From: Pseudomonas vranovensis DSM 16006
Lineage (GTDB): Bacteria; Pseudomonadota; Gammaproteobacteria; Pseudomonadales; Pseudomonadaceae
Length of the DNA stretch: 64,000 nucleotides
Assembly: GCF_000425805.1 (NCBI RefSeq)
Contig: NZ_AUED01000002.1
Coordinates: forward strand, 558,001 to 622,000
Direction of reading: 5' to 3'
The first letter of the stretch is position 1. Each line of letters begins with the position of its first letter. The position numbers and the translations under genes were made by a program. Under the pieces are notes generated by a model that saw only the letters and a program-made list of their open reading frames with translations, was not told where the DNA came from and did no database searches. Shown here in pieces: positions 17,014-25,420 of the stretch.

Positions 17014-19065
17014 GTGAGTGCGACCAACCCGCTACTGCAGTCTTATGACTTGCCGCCCTTCTCGGCAATCCGTGCCGAGCATGTGCAGCCGGCGATTGAA
17101 CAGATCCTGGCCGACAACCGTACCGCGATTGCCCAGATTCTCAAGACCCAGGGCCAGCAGCCAAGCTGGGCTGGCCTGATCCTGGCCATGGACGAGCTCA
17201 ACGACCGGCTGGGCGCCGCCTGGAGTCCGGTCAGCCACCTCAATGCCGTGTGCAACAGCGCCGAACTGCGCGAGGCCTATGAGGCCTGCCTGCCGGCATT
17301 GAGCGCCTACGCCACCGAAATGGGCCAGAACCGCGAGCTGTTCCAGGCCTATGAGGCACTGATTGCCAGCCCCGAAGCGGCAGGCTTCGATGTGGCCCAA
17401 AAGACTATTCTCGAACATGCCCTGCGTGACTTCCGCCTGTCGGGTATCGACCTGCCGGCCGATCAGCAGCAGCGTTATGCCGAAGTGCAGAGCAAGCTCA
17501 GCGAGCTGGGCAGCCGCTTCTCCAACCAGTTGCTCGATGCCACCCAGGCCTGGACCAAGCACGTCACCGACGAAGCCGCCCTCGCCGGCCTGACAGATTC
17601 GGCCAAGGCGCAAATGGCCGCTGCCGCTCAGGCCAAGGGCCTTGAGGGTTGGTTGATCAGCCTGGAGTTCCCGAGCTACTACGCGGTGATGACCTACGCC
17701 GAGGACCGCGCCCTGCGCGAAGAAATCTACGCCGCCTACTGCACCCGTGCCTCCGACCAGGGCCCCAATGCCGGCCAGTTCGACAACGGCCCGGTGATGC
17801 GCGAAATCCTCGACTTGCGCCAGGAACTGGCCGAGCTGCTCGGTTATGCCAACTATGCCGAGCTGAGCCTGGCCACCAAGATGGCCGAATCCAGTGATCA
17901 GGTACTGAGCTTCCTGCGAGACCTGGCCAAGCGCAGCAAGCCGTTCGCGGTGCAGGACCTGGCTCAGCTCAAGGCCTATGCCGCCGAACAGGGCTGCGCA
18001 GACCTGCAAAGCTGGGACAGTGGTTTCTACGGTGAAAAACTGCGCGAGCAGCGCTACAGCGTTTCCCAGGAAACCCTGCGCGCCTACTTCCCGATCGACA
18101 AGGTGCTGTCCGGGTTGTTCGCCATCGTCCAGCGCCTCTACGGCATCGAGATTGCCGAACTGAAAGGCTTCGACACCTGGCACCCGGATGTTCGCCTGTT
18201 CGAGATCAAGGAGCACGGTCAGCATGTGGGCCGCTTCTTCTTCGACCTTTATGCCCGCGCCAACAAGCGTGGCGGTGCCTGGATGGACGGCGCGCGCGAT
18301 CGTCGTCGCGCCGCAGACGGCCAACTGCAAAGCCCGGTGGCCAACCTGGTGTGCAACTTCACCCCTGCCGCGCCTGGCAAGCCGGCGCTGCTGACCCACG
18401 ACGAAGTCACCACCCTGTTCCACGAGTTCGGTCATGGCCTGCACCACCTGCTGACCCGCATCGAGCACGCCGGTGTTTCCGGCATCAACGGCGTGGCCTG
18501 GGATGCCGTGGAGCTGCCGAGCCAGTTCATGGAAAACTGGTGCTGGGAGCCTGATGGCCTGGCGCTGATTTCCGGTCACTACGAAACCGGTGCGCCGCTG
18601 CCTCAGGACCTGCTGGAGAAGATGCTGGCGGCGAAGAACTTCCAGTCCGGCCTGATGATGGTTCGCCAGCTGGAGTTCTCGCTGTTCGACTTCGAACTGC
18701 ATGCCAGCCAGGGTGATGGTCGCAGTGTGCTGGAGGTGCTTGAAGGCATCCGCGACGAGGTATCGGTCATGCGCCCACCGGCGTACAACCGCTTCCCCAA
18801 CAGCTTTGCGCATATCTTCGCCGGTGGTTACGCGGCTGGTTACTACAGCTATAAGTGGGCTGAAGTGCTCTCGGCCGATGCCTTCTCGCGGTTTGAAGAA
18901 GAAGGTGTGCTCAATGCCGACACCGGTCGTGCCTTCCGCGAAGCGATTCTCGCCCGTGGTGGCTCCCAGGAACCGATGCTGCTGTTCGTCGACTTCCGTG
19001 GCCGTGAGCCGTCAATCGATGCACTCTTGCGCCATTGTGGCCTGAGTGAGGAAGTGGCGGCATGA
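17014..19065 (+). CDS. prlC: Oligopeptidase A (M3 family metallopeptidase)
   Basis: 683 residues from a GTG at 17014, which has AAGGTG upstream; this start gives the family N-terminus SATNPLLQSYDLPPFSAIRAEHV, while the ATG at 16987 adds nine unsupported residues. Zinc motif HEFGH is at residues 470-474, with the distal Glu ligand near DAVELPSQFMENW. PrlC degrades short peptides, including cleaved signal peptides, in the cytoplasm. The stop overlaps the yheV start as ATGA, the order also seen in enterobacteria. Confidence 0.96.
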   Translation: MSATNPLLQSYDLPPFSAIRAEHVQPAIEQILADNRTAIAQILKTQGQQPSWAGLILAMDELNDRLGAAWSPVSHLNAVCNSAELREAYEACLPALSAYATEMGQNRELFQAYEALIASPEAAGFDVAQKTILEHALRDFRLSGIDLPADQQQRYAEVQSKLSELGSRFSNQLLDATQAWTKHVTDEAALAGLTDSAKAQMAAAAQAKGLEGWLISLEFPSYYAVMTYAEDRALREEIYAAYCTRASDQGPNAGQFDNGPVMREILDLRQELAELLGYANYAELSLATKMAESSDQVLSFLRDLAKRSKPFAVQDLAQLKAYAAEQGCADLQSWDSGFYGEKLREQRYSVSQETLRAYFPIDKVLSGLFAIVQRLYGIEIAELKGFDTWHPDVRLFEIKEHGQHVGRFFFDLYARANKRGGAWMDGARDRRRAADGQLQSPVANLVCNFTPAAPGKPALLTHDEVTTLFHEFGHGLHHLLTRIEHAGVSGINGVAWDAVELPSQFMENWCWEPDGLALISGHYETGAPLPQDLLEKMLAAKNFQSGLMMVRQLEFSLFDFELHASQGDGRSVLEVLEGIRDEVSVMRPPAYNRFPNSFAHIFAGGYAAGYYSYKWAEVLSADAFSRFEEEGVLNADTGRAFREAILARGGSQEPMLLFVDFRGREPSIDALLRHCGLSEEVAA

Positions 19066-19343
19066 GTGATGCGCCCGTGATCAAGACGAAAAAACGCTTT
19101 ATCGCCGGGGCTGTCTGCCCGGCGTGCAGCGAGCCGGACAAACTCATGATGTGGAGCGAAGACAGCGTTCCGCACCGCGAGTGCGTGGCCTGTGGGTTCT
19201 CCGACACGCTCAACGAGCAGGGGTTGTCGGTGCCCAAGGAACTGGGGACCCGGGTCAACAAGGTCGAGCCAAAGCCGGCAGAGGCCAAGGTACAGACGGT
19301 GCAGTTCTTCCCCAATCCGAAGCTGAAGAAGCCAGCCGAGTAA
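19062..19343 (+). CDS. yheV: YheV family putative zinc-ribbon protein
   Basis: 93 residues. Two Cys pairs, CPACSE and CVACG, about 25 residues apart, form a likely zinc ribbon. The C-terminus is rich in Lys, Pro and Val (KVEPKPAEAKVQTVQFFPNPKLKKPAE). It overlaps prlC by ATGA and is probably translated from the same mRNA. Function unknown. Confidence 0.88.
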   Translation: MSDAPVIKTKKRFIAGAVCPACSEPDKLMMWSEDSVPHRECVACGFSDTLNEQGLSVPKELGTRVNKVEPKPAEAKVQTVQFFPNPKLKKPAE

Positions 19344-19385
19344 GGCGCGCGCCCGGCGGTACTGGCATCGCACAAACGCCCCGTG

Positions 19386-19405
19386 TACTGTATATAAAAA
19401 CAGTT
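19386..19405. promoter_or_regulatory. LexA (SOS) box before the radical SAM gene
   Basis: TACTGTATATAAAAACAGTT. The core CTGT-N8-ACAG (19388-19403) agrees fully with the gamma-proteobacterial SOS box and is flanked by TA and TT. It is 15 bp upstream of the ATG at 19420, so bound LexA would block transcription. Confidence 0.85.
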
Positions 19406-19419
19406 CTCGGGGCGTTTTC

Positions 19420-20481
19420 ATGTCTATTCCTCAAGGCCCGGTGCGGGGCCGTGGCACCACGAGCAATCCGCATAACCGCTTTGCCCCGAACCGTTCGGTG
19501 GCCGAGGACGATGGCTGGTATCAGGAAGTGCCCCTTACCCAGGGCACCGAAGTGCGGATCGAAACCGCCAAGACCATCATCACCCGCAACAACTCGCCTG
19601 ACCTGCCCTTCGACCGCTCGATCAACCCTTATCGAGGTTGTGAGCACGGCTGCATCTACTGCTATGCGCGGCCCAGCCATGCCTATTGGGACCTGTCGCC
19701 CGGGTTGGACTTTGAAACCAAGTTGATCGCCAAGACCAACGCGGCGGCGGTGCTCGAACAGCAATTGAGCAAGCCAGGCTATGTGTGCGCACCGATCAAC
19801 CTGGGCTCCAATACCGATCCCTACCAACCCATCGAGCGTGAACAGAAGCTCACCCGACGGCTGCTGGAGGTACTGCTGCGTTATCGCCACCCGGTCACCA
19901 TCGTGACCAAGGGCTCGCTGATCCTGCGCGACCTCGATCTACTGGCCGAGCTGGCCCAGCAACGGCTGGTGGCGGTGATGATCAGCCTCACTACCCTGGA
20001 TGATGAGCTCAAGCGCACCCTGGAACCCCGCGCCGCAGCACCCAAGGCTCGACTGCGGGCCATCCGTGTACTCAGTCAGGCGGGCATTCCGGTTGGCGTA
20101 CTGTGCTCACCCATGATCCCGATGATCAACGACAGCGAGCTTGAGCACCTGCTCGAGGCGGCCAAGGCGGCCGGCGCGCTCAGTGCCGCCTACATGATGT
20201 TGCGCCTGCCCCTGGAAGTAGCGCCGCTGTTTGAACAATGGCTGCAGGACCATTACCCGCAGCGTGCCACGCATGTGTTGAGTCTGATCCGCCAAAGCCG
20301 TGGCGGCGAGCTCTACGACAGTCGTTTCGGTGCTCGCATGCGTGGTGAGGGTGTGTTTGCCGAGTTGTTGGCGCAACGCTTCAGCAAGGCGCTTCGTCGG
20401 TTGGGGCTCAACCGACGCGAGGGCTATGCCCTTGATTGCAGTGCGTTTTGTCCGCCAGGTGGGCAGATGTCGTTACTGTGA
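19420..20481 (+). CDS. PA0069 family radical SAM protein
   Basis: 353 residues. The [4Fe-4S] cluster motif CEHGCIYC sits at residues 74-81 (Cys74, Cys78, Cys81) in NPYRGCEHGCIYCYARPSH, the pattern of the spore-photoproduct-lyase-like/Rv2578c radical SAM group. Later segments NLGSNTDPYQPIER and VTIVTKGSLILRDLDLL are typical of the barrel. It probably acts on nucleic acid. The LexA box in its promoter supports a DNA-damage role, and the P. aeruginosa orthologue PA0069 belongs, as I recall, to the LexA regulon. Confidence 0.92.
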   Translation: MSIPQGPVRGRGTTSNPHNRFAPNRSVAEDDGWYQEVPLTQGTEVRIETAKTIITRNNSPDLPFDRSINPYRGCEHGCIYCYARPSHAYWDLSPGLDFETKLIAKTNAAAVLEQQLSKPGYVCAPINLGSNTDPYQPIEREQKLTRRLLEVLLRYRHPVTIVTKGSLILRDLDLLAELAQQRLVAVMISLTTLDDELKRTLEPRAAAPKARLRAIRVLSQAGIPVGVLCSPMIPMINDSELEHLLEAAKAAGALSAAYMMLRLPLEVAPLFEQWLQDHYPQRATHVLSLIRQSRGGELYDSRFGARMRGEGVFAELLAQRFSKALRRLGLNRREGYALDCSAFCPPGGQMSLL

Positions 20482-20727
20482 AAACAATAATGGGTATTGG
20501 CCATTAATGTTTTTTTGATACTATCTACTGCACTTGTTTCATGGTCTGGAACGCCTGTTCTAGAGCCTCCGAATTCAGTTTGAGTTAAGTTTCGCCGAGT
20601 AGCGTAGGAATTCAGCCAACGATTTAAGTGATTATTGGCTGGCACTTGTCATCTAAATGCCATGTGCTGTTCCAATCATCAACCCGGTAAAATGGACTTA
20701 ACCTAAAACCGTCAAAGAGGATGAAAC
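20482..20727. other. AT-rich intergenic region, radical SAM to carbonic anhydrase
   Basis: 246 bp, notably AT-richer than its surroundings. It includes a T7 run (TTTTTTT) shortly after the radical SAM stop and an inverted repeat CAGCCAA...TTGGCTG around 20611-20642. It should hold the carbonic anhydrase promoter; I see no gene in it. Confidence 0.5.
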
Positions 20728-21447
20728 ATGCCCGTAAAGGACCCATCCAAGGCTGTCCCGGAAGTGCCTGCCGAGAGTGCCGATGCCGCCCTGAAGCATA
20801 TCGTCGATGGCTTTCTGCGGTTTCACCATGACGTATTTCCTGAGCAACAAGAGCTGTTCAAGAAGCTCGCCACCGCGCAGACGCCCCGTGCGATGTTCAT
20901 CACCTGTGCCGACTCACGCATCGTACCTGAGCTGATCACCCAGAGCTCACCGGGCGATCTGTTCGTCACGCGTAACGTCGGTAACGTCGTGCCGCCCTAC
21001 GGGCAGATGAACGGCGGCGTTTCGACCGCCATCGAATATGCCGTCCTGGCGCTGGGTGTACACCACATCATCATTTGCGGCCACTCCGACTGTGGCGCCA
21101 TGCGCGCGGTGCTCAACCCCAACAGCCTGGAGAAGATGCCGACGGTCAAAGCCTGGCTGCGCCATGCCGAAGTGGCCCGCACCGTGGTTGAAGACAACTG
21201 CTCGTGCGGCAGCGAGCACGAAAGCATGCAAGTGCTGACCAAGGAAAACGTCATTGCCCAGCTGCACCACCTGCGTACACACCCTTCGGTAGCCTCGCGC
21301 CTGGCGGCTGGCCAGTTGTATATCCATGGCTGGATCTATGACATCGAAACCAGTCAGATTGAAGCGTACGACGCCGCCAGCGACAGTTTCCTGCCCCTGG
21401 CCGCAGGCCAGCCAATTCCCTGCGCTACGCCTAGAGGTCGCTACTAA
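20728..21447 (+). CDS. Beta-class carbonic anhydrase
   Basis: 239 residues. It interconverts CO2 and bicarbonate. Zinc ligands are visible: Cys and Asp/Arg in TCADSRIVPELI, then His and Cys in IIICGHSDCGAMR. AGAGGATG precedes the ATG. It lies 187 bp upstream of a SulP transporter gene on the same strand; the two probably work together on bicarbonate supply. A GC-rich hairpin lies between them. Confidence 0.95.
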   Translation: MPVKDPSKAVPEVPAESADAALKHIVDGFLRFHHDVFPEQQELFKKLATAQTPRAMFITCADSRIVPELITQSSPGDLFVTRNVGNVVPPYGQMNGGVSTAIEYAVLALGVHHIIICGHSDCGAMRAVLNPNSLEKMPTVKAWLRHAEVARTVVEDNCSCGSEHESMQVLTKENVIAQLHHLRTHPSVASRLAAGQLYIHGWIYDIETSQIEAYDAASDSFLPLAAGQPIPCATPRGRY

Positions 21448-21481
21448 GCGTCCCTGAAACTCCCGCAACACGCTGATTGAC

Positions 21482-21504
21482 GGCCGCACCCGACGGGTGC
21501 GGCC
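21482..21504. terminator. GC-rich hairpin between carbonic anhydrase and SulP
   Basis: Perfect 10-bp stem GGCCGCACCC / GGGTGCGGCC with a GAC loop. There is no T-run, so it is either a partial attenuator or an mRNA processing/stability element. Confidence 0.6.
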
Positions 21505-21634
21505 TGGTCATCGGCTGCCTTGAATTCCCCTGATTGTCTGCCGGCTCGCCTGGCGGTTTGCGCCTGCACGTCTGTCAGGGGTGTGCCATCGGCCATTGGA
21601 ATGGCTGTGAAACGAAAAAAGAAGGAGTGACACG

Positions 21635-23167
21635 GTGAACAAGACACAAGTCAAAGCGGCCTTGCCGCGTGAGTTGCTGGCCTCGGTGGTGGTGTTTCTG
21701 GTGGCCCTGCCGTTGTGCATGGGCATCGCCATTGCTTCCGGCATGCCGCCGGCCAAAGGCCTGATCACAGGAATCATCGGCGGCATTGTGGTGGGCTGGC
21801 TGGCCGGCTCGCCCTTGCAGGTCAGCGGCCCGGCTGCAGGCCTTGCGGTATTGGTATTCGAGTTGGTGCGCCAGCATGGCGTGGCCATGCTGGGTCCCAT
21901 CCTGCTGCTGGCCGGATTGCTGCAGTTGCTGGCCGGGCGCTTACGCCTGGGCTGCTGGTTTCGGGTAACGGCGCCGGCAGTGGTTTACGGCATGCTGGCC
22001 GGCATTGGCGTGTTGATTGTGCTATCCCAGGTACATGTGATGTTCGACAGTGCGCCGCAGCCGTCGGGGCTTGCCAATCTGATGGGGTTTCCCGCCACGG
22101 TGCAAAAGGCACTGCCGCTTGAAACGGCGGGCAATGGCTGGCAAGCCGGTGCATTGGGGCTGGGTACCATTGCCGTGATGTGGGGCTGGGAGCGTATGCG
22201 GCCGCACGCTTTGCGTTTTGTGCCAGGGGCCTTGCTTGGCGTTGCCCTGATGACCGCAATCTGCATCTGGTTGATGCTGCCGGTGAACCGGGTGCAGGTG
22301 CCGGCTGACTTGAGCCAGGCCATCGACTGGTTGCGTCCGGCCGACCTGCTCAATCTTGCTGATCCCAATCTTTTGATTGCCGCCTTTGCCCTGGCCTTCA
22401 TCGCCAGTGCCGAAACCTTGCTGTCGGCGGCGGCGGTGGATCGGATGCACAACGGTCAACGCTCGGATTTTGACCGAGAATTATCCGCCCAGGGTATGGG
22501 CAATATGCTCTGCGGGGTCTTGGGTGCGTTGCCGATGACCGGCGTGATTGTACGCAGCTCAGCCAACGTACAGGCCGGTGCGCGCACCCGGATTTCAGCG
22601 ATTCTGCATGGGGTGTGGTTGCTGGCATTTGTGGTAGTGCTCAGCAGCGTGCTGCAGCAGATACCGGTGGCGAGCCTGGCGGGTGTGCTGGTTTACACCG
22701 GGTTCAAATTGGTCGACTTCAAGGCGTTTCGCGGTTTGGGCCGATATGGCCGGATGCCGATGTTCACTTATGCCGCGACGGCGCTGGCGATCATCTTCAC
22801 TGACCTGTTGACGGGAGTGCTGCTTGGGTTTGCTCTGACACTTCTCAAGCTGGCGTTCAAGGCGGCGCGTCTGAAGATCAGCGTGGTCAGCCTCGACACA
22901 CCGGGACATCTGGAACTCAGGTTGAGCGGTGCGGCGACCTTCCTCAAGGTGCCGGCCCTGGCCCAGGCGCTCGAAGGCATTCCGTCCGGCACCACGCTGC
23001 ATGTGCCGTTGGCCAACCTCAGCTACATCGACCATTCATGCCTCGAACTGCTCGAGGACTGGGGGCGGGCCAATGCTGGCAATGGCTCGAGGTTGGTGAT
23101 CGAGCAGCGTCGCCTGAAGCGGCGGGTGGAAGGGCGGGTGCGCACGACAGCGGGACTGGGGGCCTGA
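21635..23167 (+). CDS. SulP family inorganic anion (probable bicarbonate) transporter
   Basis: 510 residues, GTG start at 21635 with GAAGGAG 7 bp upstream. The membrane domain opens with LLASVVVFLVALPLCMGIAIASGMPPAKGLITGIIGGIVVGWLAGSPLQVSGPAAGLAV, a SulP hallmark, and the C-terminus has a STAS-like region (LANLSYIDHSCLELLEDW). Its neighbour is a beta carbonic anhydrase, a pairing seen with bicarbonate-transporting SulP proteins, so bicarbonate uptake is the likely role; sulfate cannot be excluded. A degenerate REP-like repeat follows. Confidence 0.88.
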   Translation: MNKTQVKAALPRELLASVVVFLVALPLCMGIAIASGMPPAKGLITGIIGGIVVGWLAGSPLQVSGPAAGLAVLVFELVRQHGVAMLGPILLLAGLLQLLAGRLRLGCWFRVTAPAVVYGMLAGIGVLIVLSQVHVMFDSAPQPSGLANLMGFPATVQKALPLETAGNGWQAGALGLGTIAVMWGWERMRPHALRFVPGALLGVALMTAICIWLMLPVNRVQVPADLSQAIDWLRPADLLNLADPNLLIAAFALAFIASAETLLSAAAVDRMHNGQRSDFDRELSAQGMGNMLCGVLGALPMTGVIVRSSANVQAGARTRISAILHGVWLLAFVVVLSSVLQQIPVASLAGVLVYTGFKLVDFKAFRGLGRYGRMPMFTYAATALAIIFTDLLTGVLLGFALTLLKLAFKAARLKISVVSLDTPGHLELRLSGAATFLKVPALAQALEGIPSGTTLHVPLANLSYIDHSCLELLEDWGRANAGNGSRLVIEQRRLKRRVEGRVRTTAGLGA

Positions 23168-23174
23168 TTCAGGT

Positions 23175-23212
23175 GATCGGGGGCAAGCTGCTTGTAGCCG
23201 CTTGCCCCGCTA
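23175..23212. repeat. Degenerate REP-like inverted repeat
   Basis: ATCGGGGGCAAGC and GCTTGCCCCGCT surround TGCTTGTAGCC. It resembles the window's REP family with diverged centre and lies between convergent genes. Confidence 0.65.
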
Positions 23213-23223
23213 TTGCTAACACA

Positions 23224-23871
23224 TCAGGCCGACTGATCCAGCTCCAGCCCTACGCCCAGTTGGCGCGACAAGCATGGCCAGCGCTTCCATGCGGCGCCGG
23301 TTGCCGGGCTGCTGAGTTTGTCGCGGTACTGCTCCACCGACTCCAGTGCGAAGCTCTCTTCATTGAGCATTTCGTCTACCGAGTGGTGTACCACTTCATC
23401 GAGCTGGTTGGCGAATTCTTCACCGATCAGTTGGTGGGCGATCAGGTTGGCCACGGTAGTGTCCAGCGGGATCAGCGGTTGATTGAAGTGCTTGATGTAC
23501 AGGTCGTTCACTTCTTCCACCAAGCGATGCGCCAGGTAGGCTTCGTCCAGCAGACATCCCAGGCCCAGGTGGGTATTGGTGATGGCAGGCGGTTGCAGGA
23601 AATATTGCTCGGCGATTTTCAGCACCGGCTTGATCTGCGATTCGATACCGGCCTCGCGGGCAACGGAATTGGCAGCTTCCAGCATTTCTGGAACCTGCTC
23701 GATGTAAGCGCCGACGAAGCGGGTCAATGCACCTTGAGCGTCGATTTCAGGCAACTGGATCGAGGGGTGCAGGTGTGGCAATTGTTGGACGAGTTGCTCT
23801 TTCAGTTGGCCGGTTTCGGTCTCATGTTGATGGGCACGGGTGATCTGCTCGCGCAAAGCGGCGATGTTCAT
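23224..23871 (-). CDS. Conserved hypothetical protein, all-alpha
   Basis: 215 residues from the ATG at 23871, which has GGAG 7 bp upstream; an in-frame start at 23898 lacks one. The protein is predicted largely helical and acidic (MNIAALREQITRAHQHETETGQLKEQLVQQLPHLHP..., LIAHQLIGEEFANQLDEVVHHSVDEML) without signal peptide or membrane segment. It occurs at this position, upstream of the cox cluster and divergent from it, in other pseudomonads. I recognise no catalytic motif. Confidence 0.7.
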   Translation of the reverse strand: MNIAALREQITRAHQHETETGQLKEQLVQQLPHLHPSIQLPEIDAQGALTRFVGAYIEQVPEMLEAANSVAREAGIESQIKPVLKIAEQYFLQPPAITNTHLGLGCLLDEAYLAHRLVEEVNDLYIKHFNQPLIPLDTTVANLIAHQLIGEEFANQLDEVVHHSVDEMLNEESFALESVEQYRDKLSSPATGAAWKRWPCLSRQLGVGLELDQSA

Positions 23872-24240
23872 GACAGCTCCAGGGTAAAGGCGTGACAAAC
23901 GGAAGACACTAAGTTAGCTCTATTCTGCAATCGACTAAGACGTATTTGGCATAACCCGAAGCCACTTATATTCTGCGATTATATCGAAATGCCATCATTG
24001 TGCCGTACGCCAGGCAGTCCGCGGGCTGGCGCGCAAACGTTCAACCTGTTCCCTTTGATTTCCCGCGTCGCGTTGCGTGGTCGAAGTCGCTGTCTATACT
24101 CCGGTTTGAAAGTGATTCGCTGATGAGGCCCGACTGCAGTTCGCAGGGGCTCGGTCGTCGAAGTTCGCAGTCTTGGCCGCCGTACCCTTAGCCGTAGGTC
24201 CACGCCTCCGGGATAACAAGAACGATAAGGGGAACCCGCA
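23872..24240. other. Promoter region of the cox cluster
   Basis: 369 bp without a convincing gene. It contains CTATACT at 24094-24100, the extended -10 element favoured by RpoS in pseudomonads, 140 bp upstream of coxB. AAGGGGAA lies just before the coxB ATG. RpoS-dependent expression of the aa3 oxidase under nutrient limitation is reported for P. aeruginosa, which fits. Confidence 0.55.
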
Positions 24241-25368
24241 ATGATGCGACATCCACATGTCTGGATGGGCCTCCTGTTGTGGTCGGTATTCGGTCAGGCC
24301 AACGCCGCCTGGACCGTGAACATGGCGCCAGGGGCGACTGAAGTCAGCAACGCAGTGTTCGACCTGCACATGACCATCTTCTGGATCTGCGTGATCATTG
24401 GCCTGGTGGTCTTTGGCGCGATGTTCTGGTCGATGATCATTCACCGTCGTTCGACCGGCCAGCAACCTGCGCATTTTCACGAACACACTTGGGTCGAGAT
24501 CATGTGGACGGTGGTGCCGTTCCTGATCCTGGTGGCCATGGCCATTCCAGCGACCAAGACCCTGATTGATATCTACGATGCCAGTGAGTCGGATATCGAT
24601 ATCCAGGTCACCGGCTACCAGTGGAAGTGGCACTACAAATACCTGGGCCAGGACGTCGAGTTTTTCAGCAACCTGGCCACCCCCGCCGACCAGATCCACA
24701 ACAAAGCCCCCAAGGACGAGCATTACCTGCTCGAAGTCGACCAGCCGCTGGTGCTGCCGGTCGGGGCCAAGGTGCGCTTTCTGGTGACTGCCGCCGACGT
24801 TATTCATTCCTGGTGGGTACCGGCCTTCGCGGTCAAGCGCGACGCCATCCCGGGCTTCGTCAACGAGGCCTGGACTCGGGTCGAGAAGCCTGGCATCTAC
24901 CGTGGCCAATGCACTGAACTGTGCGGCAAGGATCACGGCTTCATGCCAGTGGTGGTCGAGGTCAAGTCCAAGGCCGACTACGACACCTGGCTCGGCGAGC
25001 GCAAGGCAGAAGCCGCCAAGCTCAAGGAGCTGACCAGCAAGGAATGGACGCTGCAGGAGCTGGTCGAGCGTGGTGACAAGGTCTACCACACCACCTGCGT
25101 GGCCTGTCACCAGGCCGAAGGCCAGGGCCTGCCGCCGATGTTTCCGGCTCTCAAGGGATCGAAAATTGCCACCGGGCCCAAGGAAGATCACCTGGGCATT
25201 GTCTTCCATGGCAAGCCGGGCACCGCCATGGCCGCCTTCGGCAAGCAACTGTCGGAAGTGGATATCGCCGCGGTTGTGACCTACGAACGTAACGCCTGGG
25301 GCAACAACAAGGGCGACATGGTCACGCCAAAAGATGTGCTGGCGCTCAAGCAGGCAGAAAGCAAATGA
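24241..25368 (+). CDS. coxB: Cytochrome c oxidase subunit II with fused cytochrome c domain
   Basis: 375 residues. A signal peptide and two membrane helices (about residues 40-100) precede the periplasmic CuA domain, whose copper ligands lie in RGQCTELCGKDHGFM. An extra C-terminal domain carries the heme c motif CVACH, so this is a caa3-like subunit II that can take electrons directly from a carrier cytochrome. It oxidises cytochrome c as part of the proton-pumping terminal oxidase. First gene of the cox cluster. Confidence 0.96.
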   Translation: MMRHPHVWMGLLLWSVFGQANAAWTVNMAPGATEVSNAVFDLHMTIFWICVIIGLVVFGAMFWSMIIHRRSTGQQPAHFHEHTWVEIMWTVVPFLILVAMAIPATKTLIDIYDASESDIDIQVTGYQWKWHYKYLGQDVEFFSNLATPADQIHNKAPKDEHYLLEVDQPLVLPVGAKVRFLVTAADVIHSWWVPAFAVKRDAIPGFVNEAWTRVEKPGIYRGQCTELCGKDHGFMPVVVEVKSKADYDTWLGERKAEAAKLKELTSKEWTLQELVERGDKVYHTTCVACHQAEGQGLPPMFPALKGSKIATGPKEDHLGIVFHGKPGTAMAAFGKQLSEVDIAAVVTYERNAWGNNKGDMVTPKDVLALKQAESK

Positions 25369-25420
25369 GCCGGCTTGACGCGTGTACCCGCACCAGCCAC
25401 TGGACTGCAGGAGACAGGAC

